Assembly (NCBI GenBank): GCA_019746225.1
Contig: JAIESE010000020.1
Location: 16,935-80,934, forward strand
Reading direction: 5' to 3'
Length of the DNA stretch: 64,000 bases
Origin: Alphaproteobacteria bacterium
GTDB lineage: Bacteria > Pseudomonadota > Alphaproteobacteria > Paracaedibacterales > VGCI01
Each line of letters opens with the position of its first letter. Positions within the stretch are counted from its first letter, which is position 1. Below the pieces are notes generated by a model. It was not told where the DNA came from. It did no database searches and was given only the letters and a program-made list of their open reading frames with translations. Positions 28,236 to 36,916 of the stretch are shown in pieces. Position numbers and translations under genes: made by a program.

Positions 28236-28965
28236 AATCACAAGCTCCGTCGTGGCGATGATCGTGGTCATGTTTGTAAGGGGCTACGAACAACTGCAAA
28301 TACATAGGATCAGCTGTAACCTGGCTAGGGTGCCCTGAACAGCAAATATGGGTGTTAAGACAGACCACCTCATCACTGGCAGCCATCACCAAGTGAAGAT
28401 CATGGGAAACCAGCAACACCGCACATCCGCGGTTATCCCGAATCTTGGCGATGAGCTGATAAAGCTCCTCTTGACCCAAGACATCAACCCCTTGCATAGG
28501 CTCATCCAACACAAGCAAATCTGGAGAGATTAGAAGCGCGCGCGCCAACATTACCCGCTGCAGTTCCCCCCCAGAAAGAACCTTCAATTGGGAGTGTTTT
28601 AGGGCAAGAGCCCCAACTTCTTTCAAACAGGAATCAATTAAAAAGCTAATTTTCGAAAGACTTTCTTTGCTGGCTAAGCTTAAAAAGCGCTCCACGGTCA
28701 TGGGCAATGTGGGGTTAATGTCCAATTTTTGAGGCATATAGCCAATTTTGAGGCCTGGTTTGCGGGTCAGCGCACCCGAAGAGATGGGGATAAGATCCAG
28801 CAGCACCTTTAACAACGTCGTTTTGCCCGCGCCATTGGGTCCGATCAACGTCATGATTTTGCCTGGCATCAAGGACAATGACACATCCTCAAGGATCACT
28901 TTTTCGCCTGCAGGAGTGGGGCGTCGAACCCATACATGATCTGCGCTAATAAGGGGTGTTGCCAT
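28228..28965 (-). CDS. znuC: Zinc ABC transporter ATP-binding protein with His-rich tail
   Basis: The protein of about 245 residues has Walker A GPNGAGKTTLLK, the signature LSGGELQRVMLARAL, and Walker B LLVLDEPMQGVD. It energises zinc import with ZnuB. The C-terminus is unusually His/Asp-rich (YKHDHDHRHDGACDYD), which could bind zinc and gate transport; this is inference. The ATG at 28965 (MATPLISADHVWV) has AAAGAAG upstream. It is the first gene of the znuCB-rng run. No clear Zur-type palindrome was found upstream. Confidence 0.92.
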   Translation of the reverse strand: MATPLISADHVWVRRPTPAGEKVILEDVSLSLMPGKIMTLIGPNGAGKTTLLKVLLDLIPISSGALTRKPGLKIGYMPQKLDINPTLPMTVERFLSLASKESLSKISFLIDSCLKEVGALALKHSQLKVLSGGELQRVMLARALLISPDLLVLDEPMQGVDVLGQEELYQLIAKIRDNRGCAVLLVSHDLHLVMAASDEVVCLNTHICCSGHPSQVTADPMYLQLFVAPYKHDHDHRHDGACDYD

Positions 28966-29169
28966 CAACAAACTTCTTTCTCAAAAAAAACAGGGCCCAA
29001 TGTTAGAAAAAGACGAATAAAATCAAGACCAACAAGGGAACTTAAAGTCATCTTAGAGCACGCCAAGCTCGCCAAATCAAGAAAAATTTCGTGGATATAA
29101 GCAAATAGCTTGCACCTTACCAATAAGCCGGATGTTGATATTTCCACGCTCGCAAACCGTTTGGAATTC

Positions 29170-29213
29170 CTGTACTTTACCTCTCCCACAAGGGGAGAGG
29201 TAATGAACAGCCC
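29170..29213. repeat. Half copy of the CTCTCCCACAAGGGGAGAGG repeat
   Basis: A single hairpin with the same core palindrome and the same flanking words (ACTTTACC on the left, GAACAGCCC on the right) as the arms of the MITE at 24843-25068. It lies in the 340-base gap between the SH3-protein gene and znuC. The rest of that gap shows no gene. Confidence 0.75.
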
Positions 29214-29308
29214 TTAGAGAATCATTGTCAGTTATTGTTAATACTCTCAATAAGTTAAAATAATGAGGTTTAAAGGGCTGAAGCAGTGAATCAGGGGGCA
29301 CAAGGAAC

Positions 29309-29806
29309 CTACTTAAACTTCTCTTCGTGAGGATAGACACCCCATATACAGCGGCGCTTGATCCAGCCGCGATGGCCATGCACGTCCACGCGGCACCAAT
29401 CATTGCGACACTCAAGGAGTTTGCCCAAAACTCCGGGTTCAAGGTGGGCAAGGATTGCTGAATTTTCTTCTGGGTTCTTATACAGCTTTCGTTGCTTTTG
29501 TTGAACAACGGCGGTGCGTTTCCCGCAAAGCAGGCTTTTATGAACCCACCCTTGGGTTCCTTGCCAGTCGCGAATTTGCCGCCATGTATCGAATTCTGCG
29601 ATTATTTCAACCGGAAATCCTGGGCGCACAAACGTCCATTCCGTCGGGTAGTTATTCCCTGGCCCCACATGCAGATTCACTGTTTTCGCCCGAAGAGAGG
29701 CAAATCGCGGTAACGTTAAGGGGGAGGGTCCACAAGGTTTTAAAGGAACCGCAAACGCTTCCCCAATCCCTAAGATCAATAACATAAATATTAAACCATG
29801 CTTCAT
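29309..29806 (-). CDS. Periplasmic SH3-domain protein
   Basis: The 165-residue protein has a signal peptide (MKHGLIFMLLILGIGEAFA) and two bacterial SH3-like segments: ASLRAKTVNLHVGPGNNYPT with WVHKSLLCG, then a second unit ending HGHRGWIKRRCIWGVYPHE. This is the SH3_4-type family found across alphaproteobacteria, probably binding cell wall peptides. It starts 3 bases after dut ends and is probably co-transcribed with ubiE and dut. Four cysteines or more may form disulfides in the periplasm. Confidence 0.85.
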   Translation of the reverse strand: MKHGLIFMLLILGIGEAFAVPLKPCGPSPLTLPRFASLRAKTVNLHVGPGNNYPTEWTFVRPGFPVEIIAEFDTWRQIRDWQGTQGWVHKSLLCGKRTAVVQQKQRKLYKNPEENSAILAHLEPGVLGKLLECRNDWCRVDVHGHRGWIKRRCIWGVYPHEEKFK

Positions 29807-29808
29807 GC

Positions 29809-30294
29809 TTATCTTGTTCCTGTGGAACCAAATCCACCAGCCCCACGGTCGGTTTGATCCAAACTTTGTTTTTCATCCCAAACGATCGAGGTCACCGAAG
29901 CGATAACCATTTGGGCAAATCGCATGCCTCGGGTAATCGTCACAGCATCTGGTCCATGATTGATCAATATCCCCTTAAGCTCCCCGCGATAGTCTGCATC
30001 CACCGTCCCTGGAGAATTTAGAATTGCCAAGCCATTTTTGGCAGCTAAGCCTGACCGCGAGCGAATTTGAGCCTCAAACCCTTGGGGAAGCGCGATCGAA
30101 ACACCCGTCGGAATCACTTGCCACTGCCCGGGCTCAATCAGCACATCTTGCTCAACTGCGGCATAAAGATCCAAACCCGCACTGAGAGGAGTACCATAAG
30201 AGGGGAGGGGCAAATCAAGCCCGTGGGGAAGGCGTGTGAGGCCAACTTTCAATCGATGATCTGAAGATTCTTGATGGGCACCTAAAGTTGACAT
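29809..30294 (-). CDS. dut: Deoxyuridine 5'-triphosphate nucleotidohydrolase
   Basis: Dut hydrolyses dUTP to dUMP, supplying dTMP synthesis and keeping uracil out of DNA. The 161-residue protein shows all five trimeric dUTPase motifs in order: [34 protein letters not shown] and the C-terminal [10 protein letters not shown]. It lies between ubiE (15 bases) and the SH3-protein gene (3 bases) on one strand. In many alphaproteobacteria ubiB and coaBC stand between ubiE and dut; they are not here. Confidence 0.96.
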   Translation of the reverse strand: MSTLGAHQESSDHRLKVGLTRLPHGLDLPLPSYGTPLSAGLDLYAAVEQDVLIEPGQWQVIPTGVSIALPQGFEAQIRSRSGLAAKNGLAILNSPGTVDADYRGELKGILINHGPDAVTITRGMRFAQMVIASVTSIVWDEKQSLDQTDRGAGGFGSTGTR

Positions 30295-30309
30295 GGGATT
30301 TATCCTTTA

Positions 30310-31062
30310 TTATTGTTTGATACCTGTATGAATACACGATATACCATTACACAAATTTTGCCAATTCACTGTTGAAAAACCAGCGGATTTGATCATCTCG
30401 GCGAGGGTTTCTTGGTCTGGAAATTGACGTATACTCTCCACCAAATACTGATAAGCATCCCGGTCTTTTGCAACATATTCTCCAAGAGTGGGCAGAACCT
30501 TAAAGGAATAAAAATCATAGATTTGCTGCAAGGGAGGCATAGTAATATGGCTAAACTCCAAACACACAAATTTTCCGCCTGTTTTTAGAACGCGAAACGC
30601 TTCCGCCAGTGCTTTGTCGATATGTGTCACATTTCTCAGACCATAAGCAATTGTATACAAGTCTTGCGAGTTATCCGCGACGGGTAGATTTTCGGCGTTT
30701 CCACAAACCCAGTTGATGCCTTTTCCAGGAAGTAGCCCCTGGTTAATCGCCCGATCTCGCCCGACTTCAACCATGGCGGATGTCAAATCACACACGGTGA
30801 TCTGGAGATTTAAGTGAGGATAGGTTTTTGCAAGACGAAACGCAATGTCTCCGGTTCCTCCTGCCACATCAAGGACACGGCTGTTTTGAGCCAGAGTCAA
30901 ATCCATCACCATATGATCTTTCCACAATCGATGAATCCCTAAGCTCATCAAATCATTCATCAGATCATAATTTGAGGCCACGCGCCGAAAAACATCCATA
31001 ACACGCTTGGTTTTCTCTTCAAACGAAACGCCTTCAAATCCAAAATGTGTCTGCTCTGTCAT
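30310..31062 (-). CDS. ubiE: Ubiquinone/menaquinone C-methyltransferase
   Basis: The protein of about 250 residues carries the SAM motif VLDVAGGTGDIAFRLAK and the family signatures YDLMNDLMSLGIHRLWKD near the N-terminus and YGLRNV further on. UbiE methylates the benzoquinol ring in ubiquinone synthesis. The ATG at 31062 is used (GAGG about 9 bases upstream); an in-frame GTG 15 bases earlier is less likely. The frame is intact with normal length. Confidence 0.95.
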   Translation of the reverse strand: MTEQTHFGFEGVSFEEKTKRVMDVFRRVASNYDLMNDLMSLGIHRLWKDHMVMDLTLAQNSRVLDVAGGTGDIAFRLAKTYPHLNLQITVCDLTSAMVEVGRDRAINQGLLPGKGINWVCGNAENLPVADNSQDLYTIAYGLRNVTHIDKALAEAFRVLKTGGKFVCLEFSHITMPPLQQIYDFYSFKVLPTLGEYVAKDRDAYQYLVESIRQFPDQETLAEMIKSAGFSTVNWQNLCNGISCIHTGIKQ

Positions 31063-31088
31063 ACCTTGGCGCCTCACTCTAAATTACT

Positions 31089-31496
31089 TTATTGCCCTTC
31101 GGGCTGATATCCATGAAAACATGCCTCAATGCGCCAACCGTTGGGGTCAATGATAAAGGCTCCATAATACCCGGGATGATATTCAGGCCGCACACCCGGA
31201 GCGCCATTATCCTTACCCCCCAGAGCTACGCATTTTGCATACCAATCTTGAACGGCTTTCATATTTGGCGCCAGAAAAGCACAATGGACACCTCGGGCTC
31301 GACCCACGTCTTCCTCCTCACTTCCCATATCGCTAATCCAAAAGGAAGGCTTGGCATCTTTGCCATATCCTGCAAACTTCCCCTCCGGAATATCGAAACT
31401 CATGAGGCGTTCGCACCCAAGCAAAGCTAAGGTCTGATCGTAGAAATTGAGGCTCTGGTCAAAATCTTTTACAGATAGGGAAAAATGATCAAGCAT
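31089..31496 (-). CDS. Glyoxalase/VOC-superfamily protein
   Basis: The 135-residue protein starts MLDHFSLSVKDFDQSLNFYD, the standard opening of single-domain VOC proteins, and contains HCAFLAPN and FIIDPNGWRIEACFHG, which hold putative metal ligands. VOC proteins include glyoxalases, dioxygenases and resistance proteins; substrate is unknown. The ATG at 31496 overlaps the upstream ABM-like gene by 8 bases, so the two are coupled. It lies 27 bases upstream of ubiE. Confidence 0.88.
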   Translation of the reverse strand: MLDHFSLSVKDFDQSLNFYDQTLALLGCERLMSFDIPEGKFAGYGKDAKPSFWISDMGSEEEDVGRARGVHCAFLAPNMKAVQDWYAKCVALGGKDNGAPGVRPEYHPGYYGAFIIDPNGWRIEACFHGYQPEGQ

Positions 31497-31839
31497 GGGA
31501 GTGTTCCTTACTAAACAAAAAATCATCGATAACTTCCATACAAATTTCTTGATATGGCTGATCTTTGTCAATGCATTTCTTGAGCGACTCAATGGCATCC
31601 TTGATTTCTATGCTCAAGGATTCGTCCACATTTTCTCCCTCTTGAGGCCAGGAAGCATCTCGCATGGCCTTATCCGGCCAACGTGAATAAGCAACCCACT
31701 CTCCCTCCGCTGTTTTGTGAAGACACGAACCAAGCGCGCCTCGATGCTCGATGAAATATTGTGCGATTTGACGCCAGAGCCTTTTATACTCTGCTTCAAC
31801 ACCCTGATGCACATGCCCTTTATAAATGACCGCAAACAT
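31489..31839 (-). CDS. Antibiotic-biosynthesis-monooxygenase-like (ABM, dimeric alpha/beta barrel) protein
   Basis: The 116-residue protein starts MFAVIYKGHVHQGVEAEYKR and continues with RGALGSCLHKT and YSRWPDKAMRDASW, a pattern typical of small ABM/dimeric ferredoxin-like proteins. Members include monooxygenases and haem-degrading enzymes, but many have no known role. A GGGAGG site lies 6 bases before the ATG at 31839. It overlaps the VOC gene by 8 bases. It is transcribed divergently from prfB. Confidence 0.7.
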   Translation of the reverse strand: MFAVIYKGHVHQGVEAEYKRLWRQIAQYFIEHRGALGSCLHKTAEGEWVAYSRWPDKAMRDASWPQEGENVDESLSIEIKDAIESLKKCIDKDQPYQEICMEVIDDFLFSKEHSHA

Positions 31840-31931
31840 CTTTAGCCTCCCTTTCTGAACACAACCATTGCACAAATCCTGGCTTGCCGTTAAATCTTAA
31901 TGTTAACTACATAGACGAGGAGTGTGCCTTT

Positions 31932-33048
31932 ATGCGAGCAGAAATTGAATCCATGGTCAAACAAATTGAACAAAGTCTTTCTTTGTTACGGAGGCATCTT
32001 TGACTGGGACCAAGCGCTCCTTCGACTAGAATCTCTCAATCAAGAGGCTGAATCCCCCGACCTTTGGAACAATCAAGCAGCCGCCCAAAAGCTCTTGAAA
32101 GAACGGGATGCGTTGCAAACATCCATTACACGCATTCAAAACTTACAAAAACAATTGACCGATAATGTGGAGCTCATCGACCTTGCTGAATCAGAAGGGG
32201 AGATAGCCATTATCCTTGAGGCGGAAACTCAGCTGGCAAGTTTGCACAAAATTGCCGCCCGTCTTCAATTGGAAACTTTGCTCTCTGGAGAAGCGGATAG
32301 TAATGACTGCTTCCTTGAAATTAATGCGGGCGCTGGGGGAACCGAGGCTCAAGATTGGGCCTCCATGCTGTCGCGCCTCTATAGCCGCTGGGCAGATTCC
32401 AAGGGTTATAAAATTGAAATTTTGGAAGAGAGTCCTGGGGAAGAGGCAGGCATAAAGTCCATTACTTTAAAAATTATGGGACATCAAGCTTACGGATGGT
32501 TGAAAACAGAAAGTGGGGTCCACAGATTGGTTCGCATATCCCCCTTTGACTCGAATGCCAGACGCCATACCAGCTTTGCCTCTGTCTGGGTTTTTCCCGT
32601 GATTGATGACTCCATCGATATTGCCATCGAAGATAAAGACTTACGCATTGATACCTATCGGGCTTCAGGTGCGGGCGGACAGCACGTCAACAAGACAGAA
32701 AGTGCCATTCGCATCACCCACATCCCCACGAATATTGTTGTGCAATGTCAAAACGATCGTTCCCAACACCGCAATCGCGCTCAAGCCATGTCCATGTTAA
32801 AAGCAAGACTCTATGAACTTGAACTGCGTAAAAAAGAAGAAAAGCTCATGGCCCAAAGTGCCGGAAAAACAGACATTGGGTGGGGACATCAAATCCGCTC
32901 CTATGTCTTGCAGCCCTATCAAATGGTAAAAGATACCCGCACGAGTGTTGAACGTGGAAATGCAGCGGCCGTGTTGGATGGCGATATTGATTGCTTTCTT
33001 GAAGCTGCCCTTGCGATGCGGATTGGCGGCATGGATCAGACAGGTTAA
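31932..33048 (+). CDS. prfB: Peptide chain release factor 2, with programmed +1 frameshift
   Basis: RF2 releases peptides at UGA and UAA. Translation starts at ATG 31932 ([14 protein letters not shown]), runs 23 codons to CTT, meets an in-frame TGA at 32001-32003, and continues in the +1 frame from GAC at 32002, giving about 371 residues. The downstream frame has the SPF stop-codon recognition tripeptide ([14 protein letters not shown]) and the peptidyl-release motif [12 protein letters not shown]. Without the frameshift only a 23-residue peptide is made, so RF2 controls its own level. The arrangement is the conserved bacterial one. It is divergent from the ABM-like gene. Confidence 0.96.
31989..32004 (+). 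promoter_or_regulatory. prfB programmed frameshift site
   Basis: The sequence CGGAGGCATCTTTGAC contains an internal Shine-Dalgarno-like GGAGG, 3 bases spacing, then the slippery CTT TGA C. It is the same architecture as E. coli (AGGGGGTATCTTTGAC). Low RF2 causes a pause at TGA and a +1 slip on CTT. Confidence 0.95.
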
Positions 33049-33114
33049 GAAACTCCAGAGGACTTGATTTTCAGGTGTTTTATTCTATTTTATAGAGTAG
33101 AAGGAGATTGTATC

Positions 33115-33375
33115 ATGCCTGCTCTTGCACATCAATTGTCTTACACGTCACGGGATGCCTCACAAGAAGACACTGGAGTTCTTCGTACGTTAAAAAAGAA
33201 AGTCAGAGAACGCTTTTCCAGGGTATCAAAACCCGTAGGCCATCTCGGAGGGGCAAGCCCGGAGAACCACAAAGCCTTAAAAGATCATCTTGATCCATTA
33301 GATTGGGAACGAGATTTAGAATACTGGCCAAAAAAGGGCAGCACCCACGAAGATATGGAAATCCAAATCGGTTAG
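33115..33375 (+). CDS. Small hypothetical protein, 86 residues
   Basis: I do not recognise this protein. It begins MPALAHQLSYTSRDASQED, with no signal peptide or membrane segment, a basic middle (LKKKVRERFSRVSK) and an acidic C-terminal half (DWERDLEYWPKKGSTHED). A strong AGAAGGAG site 7 bases before ATG 33115 supports real translation. It lies 66 bases after prfB on the same strand and converges on znuA with 14 bases between the stops. Confidence 0.65.
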   Translation: MPALAHQLSYTSRDASQEDTGVLRTLKKKVRERFSRVSKPVGHLGGASPENHKALKDHLDPLDWERDLEYWPKKGSTHEDMEIQIG

Positions 33376-33389
33376 GACTTTTCTTGAGG

Positions 33390-34331
33390 TTACTTTAATC
33401 CCTTTAAAAAGGAGGCGGCAAGGTTGCGCATCATCAGAAAATAAGCCTCCCTATCTGCTTTTAGACCAATCCCTAAATAGTCGAGTGCTTCAATCCGCGC
33501 GTTCGTATTATCCATGAGCGTGGTAATTTTATCCGTTGAGAATTGGGGTTCAGTAAAGACACACTCTACGTTATTGTTCTGAATATAATCAGAAATTTGC
33601 AAGAAATGTTGGGCATTAAACCCGTAATGACTATCCCCCATTAAAGCCCCAATCGCTTTAGTTTTAAAGTGACGATCAAAATACTGGGTTCCGTCATGGT
33701 AAACCACATAAGGCTTATCTCTTACCGGTGCTAACAGGGCTTGAAGTTCTGTGTCTAGTTCCTCAAGCCGTTTAATCATTTCTTTTGCATTTTCAAAGTA
33801 TCTGACCTCATGTTGAGGATCAATGATCGAGAGCGCTTCTGCAATACCATTTACAATGACGATCGCGTTCTGGGGATCCAGCCACAAATGACCATCGGTT
33901 GAATGATCATGATGGTCATGGTGGTGAATTTTACCCCCATCATCATATTCATGAGAATGATCATGGCTTCCCCACAATCCTCCCTGACGTAAGGGATATA
34001 TCTTCATACCGGGAATGCTCTGTAGGGTGATCACCCGTTGACAGCTTTTTGCGCTTTCTATAACCCGTCGCAAGGGTGTTTCGTAAGAGGGGCCAACCCA
34101 AACAATGACTTTAGCCTTTTGAATTTGTCGCACTTCATTTGGAGCAAGGGGCTGCGTGTGGGGAGACCGTTCTCCAGTCATTAAAAGAGTGGGGAGTTTC
34201 ACGCCAGCCATCACACCAGCAACGAGAGAATGGATCGGCTTAATCGTAACAACAACATTGGGAACAGCAGCCCTCGTGTTGAAACAGAACCCAAGGACCA
34301 CGAAAAAGTAGAAAATAAAACGACACTTCAT
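33390..34331 (-). CDS. znuA: Zinc ABC transporter periplasmic binding protein
   Basis: The 313-residue protein has a signal peptide (MKCRFIFYFFVVLGFCFNTRA), the cluster 9 binding fold (TIKPIHSLVAGVM) and the His/Asp-rich loop typical of ZnuA (HDHSHEYDD and HHHDHHDHSTDGH, near residues 117-145). HLWLDPQNA and the second-lobe HDG and EPQ motifs are present. It captures zinc in the periplasm and gives it to ZnuB/C, encoded about 5 kb to the left. It stands alone and is divergent from the outer-membrane protein gene at 34495. Confidence 0.95.
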   Translation of the reverse strand: MKCRFIFYFFVVLGFCFNTRAAVPNVVVTIKPIHSLVAGVMAGVKLPTLLMTGERSPHTQPLAPNEVRQIQKAKVIVWVGPSYETPLRRVIESAKSCQRVITLQSIPGMKIYPLRQGGLWGSHDHSHEYDDGGKIHHHDHHDHSTDGHLWLDPQNAIVIVNGIAEALSIIDPQHEVRYFENAKEMIKRLEELDTELQALLAPVRDKPYVVYHDGTQYFDRHFKTKAIGALMGDSHYGFNAQHFLQISDYIQNNNVECVFTEPQFSTDKITTLMDNTNARIEALDYLGIGLKADREAYFLMMRNLAASFLKGLK

Positions 34332-34494
34332 GGTATTAAGCAGTAGGGGAATCCTGAAGAACTGTCAAGAAAATCCCAAAATTAAAATCAATGAAATATT
34401 TTACTAAAAGTTTAATTAGCACATTGACTCTGCGCCAAAAGTCGCACAGGATTGGAATTGAAGTCCAATTTCTGTACCAAGAGGAGTGTAATTA

Positions 34495-35274
34495 ATGATT
34501 TGTCAGTTTAAAAAGTTAAGGCTTAGTGCCATTTTCGTTGCCATTTTGACGGGATTAGCCCCAGTTGAAGCATCTACATCAACCACAACGACGGGGTATC
34601 CAGGTCGAACACAAGGCACATCATTAGGCTTGGGTGTTGGGGTAAAATTCCTCAATTTAAAAAATATTTCAACCATGACGACATCCGCCGCGGTTCCTGT
34701 CACGACGCGTTCATATGACGCCTTTGCTAACGCTTCAAGCCCAACAATTAGCGTTTATGCACGCCAATACACGCCTAACCTCATCTTTATTCCAAGCTTT
34801 TTTGGATTTGAATTTGATTATTTAACAAACCTAAAGAAAAATCCCCTCTATTTCAATTTTAACGGCTCACCACAAGGGGATACTGGATACTCTTATAAAG
34901 AGAATTGGGACGCCCGTGCCATGTTTGGTGTTCAATTAGGGTGTTGGTCTCAGCTCGATTTCTGGGCTCAAGTCGGCTTACAAGTCACCTACTTTGAGTA
35001 TGAGGGGATCACAAAACAACCTAATGGTGTCGTAAACCGCTTTAAGTTGGATAACAACTTGGCTCTTGCACCCGCTGGTGGCCTTGAAATTCGCTATTCA
35101 CAGCCTTGTTTGATCGGCAATAGGGTTGTGACTGATTTCATTCTAGGTTGGACAGCTGGCTATCGAAATGCCTTCAAGGTATTAGGCACTGCTGCCAACG
35201 CAAATTCATATACAATGGCGATGAGCTCTAACTTTAGCCACACCATTAATTTGAAAGTGATGTTCCGATTCTAA
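34495..35274 (+). CDS. Outer-membrane beta-barrel-like protein
   Basis: The 259-residue protein has a signal peptide (MICQFKKLRLSAIFVAILTGLAPVEA), alternating hydrophobic/polar strands rich in Gly, Tyr and Phe, and ends in KVMFRF, with the C-terminal Phe that BAM recognises on outer-membrane beta-barrels. Its family is not identified; the size fits an 8-10 stranded barrel. A GAGGAG site precedes the ATG, and a strong terminator lies just after the gene, so it is an independent unit, likely well expressed. It is the last gene before the putative origin. Confidence 0.75.
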   Translation: MICQFKKLRLSAIFVAILTGLAPVEASTSTTTTGYPGRTQGTSLGLGVGVKFLNLKNISTMTTSAAVPVTTRSYDAFANASSPTISVYARQYTPNLIFIPSFFGFEFDYLTNLKKNPLYFNFNGSPQGDTGYSYKENWDARAMFGVQLGCWSQLDFWAQVGLQVTYFEYEGITKQPNGVVNRFKLDNNLALAPAGGLEIRYSQPCLIGNRVVTDFILGWTAGYRNAFKVLGTAANANSYTMAMSSNFSHTINLKVMFRF

Positions 35275-35292
35275 TTTTGACCTAATCACACC

Positions 35293-35332
35293 AAAAAACC
35301 CTTGATGGCAACTTGCTCTCAAGGGTTTTTTT
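35293..35332 (+). terminator. Intrinsic terminator after the barrel-protein gene
   Basis: Stem AACCCTTGA / TCAAGGGTT, loop of about 13 bases, followed by eight T residues. It also has an A-tract upstream, so it could work in both directions, insulating the origin region. Confidence 0.92.
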
Positions 35333-35339
35333 GTGACTC

Positions 35340-35884
35340 CCCGCTGGCTGCATGTCAACATATAGCTTCTATTTTGAGACGTTTCATCATCCTATCTCCC
35401 CATGTTCATTGGCTCCTGACATCGACCCGTATTAGAAACTCGGTAAGGATAAGTGCACTTAAAATATCAAAGAAATGATGGTGCAAGATCTCTAGGGCAT
35501 CCTTGTGGGTAACCTTGTGCATAAGATGAAGTAAACTGACCTCTGACAAGGGGACAATACACACATCCCCACTCCTTTTCTTATTTCTGGGGATAAGAGG
35601 GGATAACTCTTCAGGTTATAAGCATCTTTTGCCCTTGTGGGTAGAGTTCTACACACCCCCCTAGAAGTCGGATTTATCCACAAAAGAGCTCACAAATGAC
35701 TTGCATTATATTTTGTTATTATTCAATATATTATATATTTTTCCCCGTTATTTTTTCGCCTTTTATCACTCCTTAAAACTCTGTGGATATCTTGTTTAGA
35801 GAATTGTGTCCCCATAATTCACACCCATCTACTACCACTACAACTACCTTTATTAATTAATACAATTGTGATTATGTAGAGCAC
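35340..35884. other. Putative chromosomal replication origin (oriC)
   Basis: This 545-base gene-free region lies directly upstream of hemE, as oriC does in Caulobacter and relatives. It has a perfect DnaA box TTATCCACA at 35674-35682. Similar 9-mers on the other strand are at 35782-35790 (ATATCCACA), 35504-35512 (TTACCCACA), 35516-35524 (TTATGCACA) and 35636-35644 (CTACCCACA). A very AT-rich stretch at 35700-35760, next to the perfect box, could be the unwinding element. Genes to the right run mostly rightward from here and most to the left run leftward. No skew was computed. Confidence 0.75.
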
Positions 35885-36916
35885 ATGAAGCTAGTTTTAA
35901 ATACCCTGCAAGGAAATAAAAATTCAACGCCTCCCATTTGGCTTTTACGTCAAGCGGGACGATATTTGCCTGAGTATCGCGAATTGCGAAGAAAAGTTCC
36001 CTCCTTTATGGACTTTTGTTTCCATGAAGACTATGCAACACAGGTAACCTTACAGCCTTTGCAACGGTTTGAATTAGATGCAGCAATCCTTTTTAGCGAT
36101 ATTCTTGTCATCCCACACGTCCTTGGTCAACGTGTTCAAGTGATCGAAAAAATAGGACCTGTCTTGGATCCACTGCCTTCCCCCTTTTTTGAACAGGCAA
36201 AAGATATTGATCTCAATGAGGCCTTAGAAATTCCGTTAAGAATTCTTACAAATATTCGAAGAAAATTACCGTCAACAAAGACTGTTATTGGCTTTTCAGG
36301 AAGTCCATGGACGATTGCGACATATATGCTTGAGGAAGGAAAATCAACCTCCTTTAAAAAAATTAAACATCTTCTTGAGTCAAGAAATCCGATATTTACA
36401 CAAACAATGGCGGTATTGGAAGAGTCTGTCGGAACGTTTCTCTGTGCACAAATAACAGCAGGGGCTGATGTTATTCAAATATTTGATTCTTGGGCAAAGG
36501 CTGTTCCTGAACCCCACCAAAAAGAATGGATTGTTGATCCGATACGAAGGATAATTTCTCGCATTCGTGTTGTCCACCCCACGACGCCGATCATTTACTA
36601 CGGGAGAGGTGTTTCAGAACTTTATCCGCAGATTGTGAATGATTTTTCTAACATTGCCTTCGGTGTCGATGAAAGTGTTCCCATTTCTGTGATGAAGGAC
36701 AAGATTCAAAAACTCGGGCCTGTACAGGGAAATTTAAGTCCCCAGATTTTGGTGGAAGGCGGTGAGGTTATGAGAAATACTGTAAGAGAGCTTTTGACGA
36801 CTTTTCAAGAAACTCCTTATGTGTTTAATCTTGGTCATGGTATTGTTCCCCAAACCCCCGTACATCATGTGGGTGAGTTAGTAGATCTTGTTAAGGGAAA
36901 CGAAATTTTAAGATGA
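35885..36916 (+). CDS. hemE: Uroporphyrinogen decarboxylase
   Basis: HemE converts uroporphyrinogen III to coproporphyrinogen III in haem synthesis. The 343-residue protein has the N-terminal signature PPIWLLRQAGRYLPEYRELR, with the substrate-binding Arg, then FSDILVIPHVLG, with the catalytic Asp, and GFSGSPWTIATYM. The C-terminal NLGHGIVPQTP motif is complete. It starts right after the putative oriC, overlaps hemH in ATGA, and is the first gene of the hemE-hemH-hemJ-rho run. No strong ribosome site is visible. Confidence 0.96.
   Translation: MKLVLNTLQGNKNSTPPIWLLRQAGRYLPEYRELRRKVPSFMDFCFHEDYATQVTLQPLQRFELDAAILFSDILVIPHVLGQRVQVIEKIGPVLDPLPSPFFEQAKDIDLNEALEIPLRILTNIRRKLPSTKTVIGFSGSPWTIATYMLEEGKSTSFKKIKHLLESRNPIFTQTMAVLEESVGTFLCAQITAGADVIQIFDSWAKAVPEPHQKEWIVDPIRRIISRIRVVHPTTPIIYYGRGVSELYPQIVNDFSNIAFGVDESVPISVMKDKIQKLGPVQGNLSPQILVEGGEVMRNTVRELLTTFQETPYVFNLGHGIVPQTPVHHVGELVDLVKGNEILR

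Noticed and set aside
33064-33114. Longer N-terminus for the 86-residue protein
   Set aside because: The AGAAGGAG ribosome site is placed for ATG 33115, and the extension lacks a site.
34424-34470. TTGACT and a small hairpin before the barrel-protein gene as promoter/attenuator
   Set aside because: No -10 hexamer at suitable spacing and a weak 6-base stem.
35562-35660. Degenerate copy of the CTCTCCCACAAGGGG repeat within the origin region
   Set aside because: Only CCCTTGTGGG-like words match; no paired arms, so it is counted as DnaA-box-like sequence instead.
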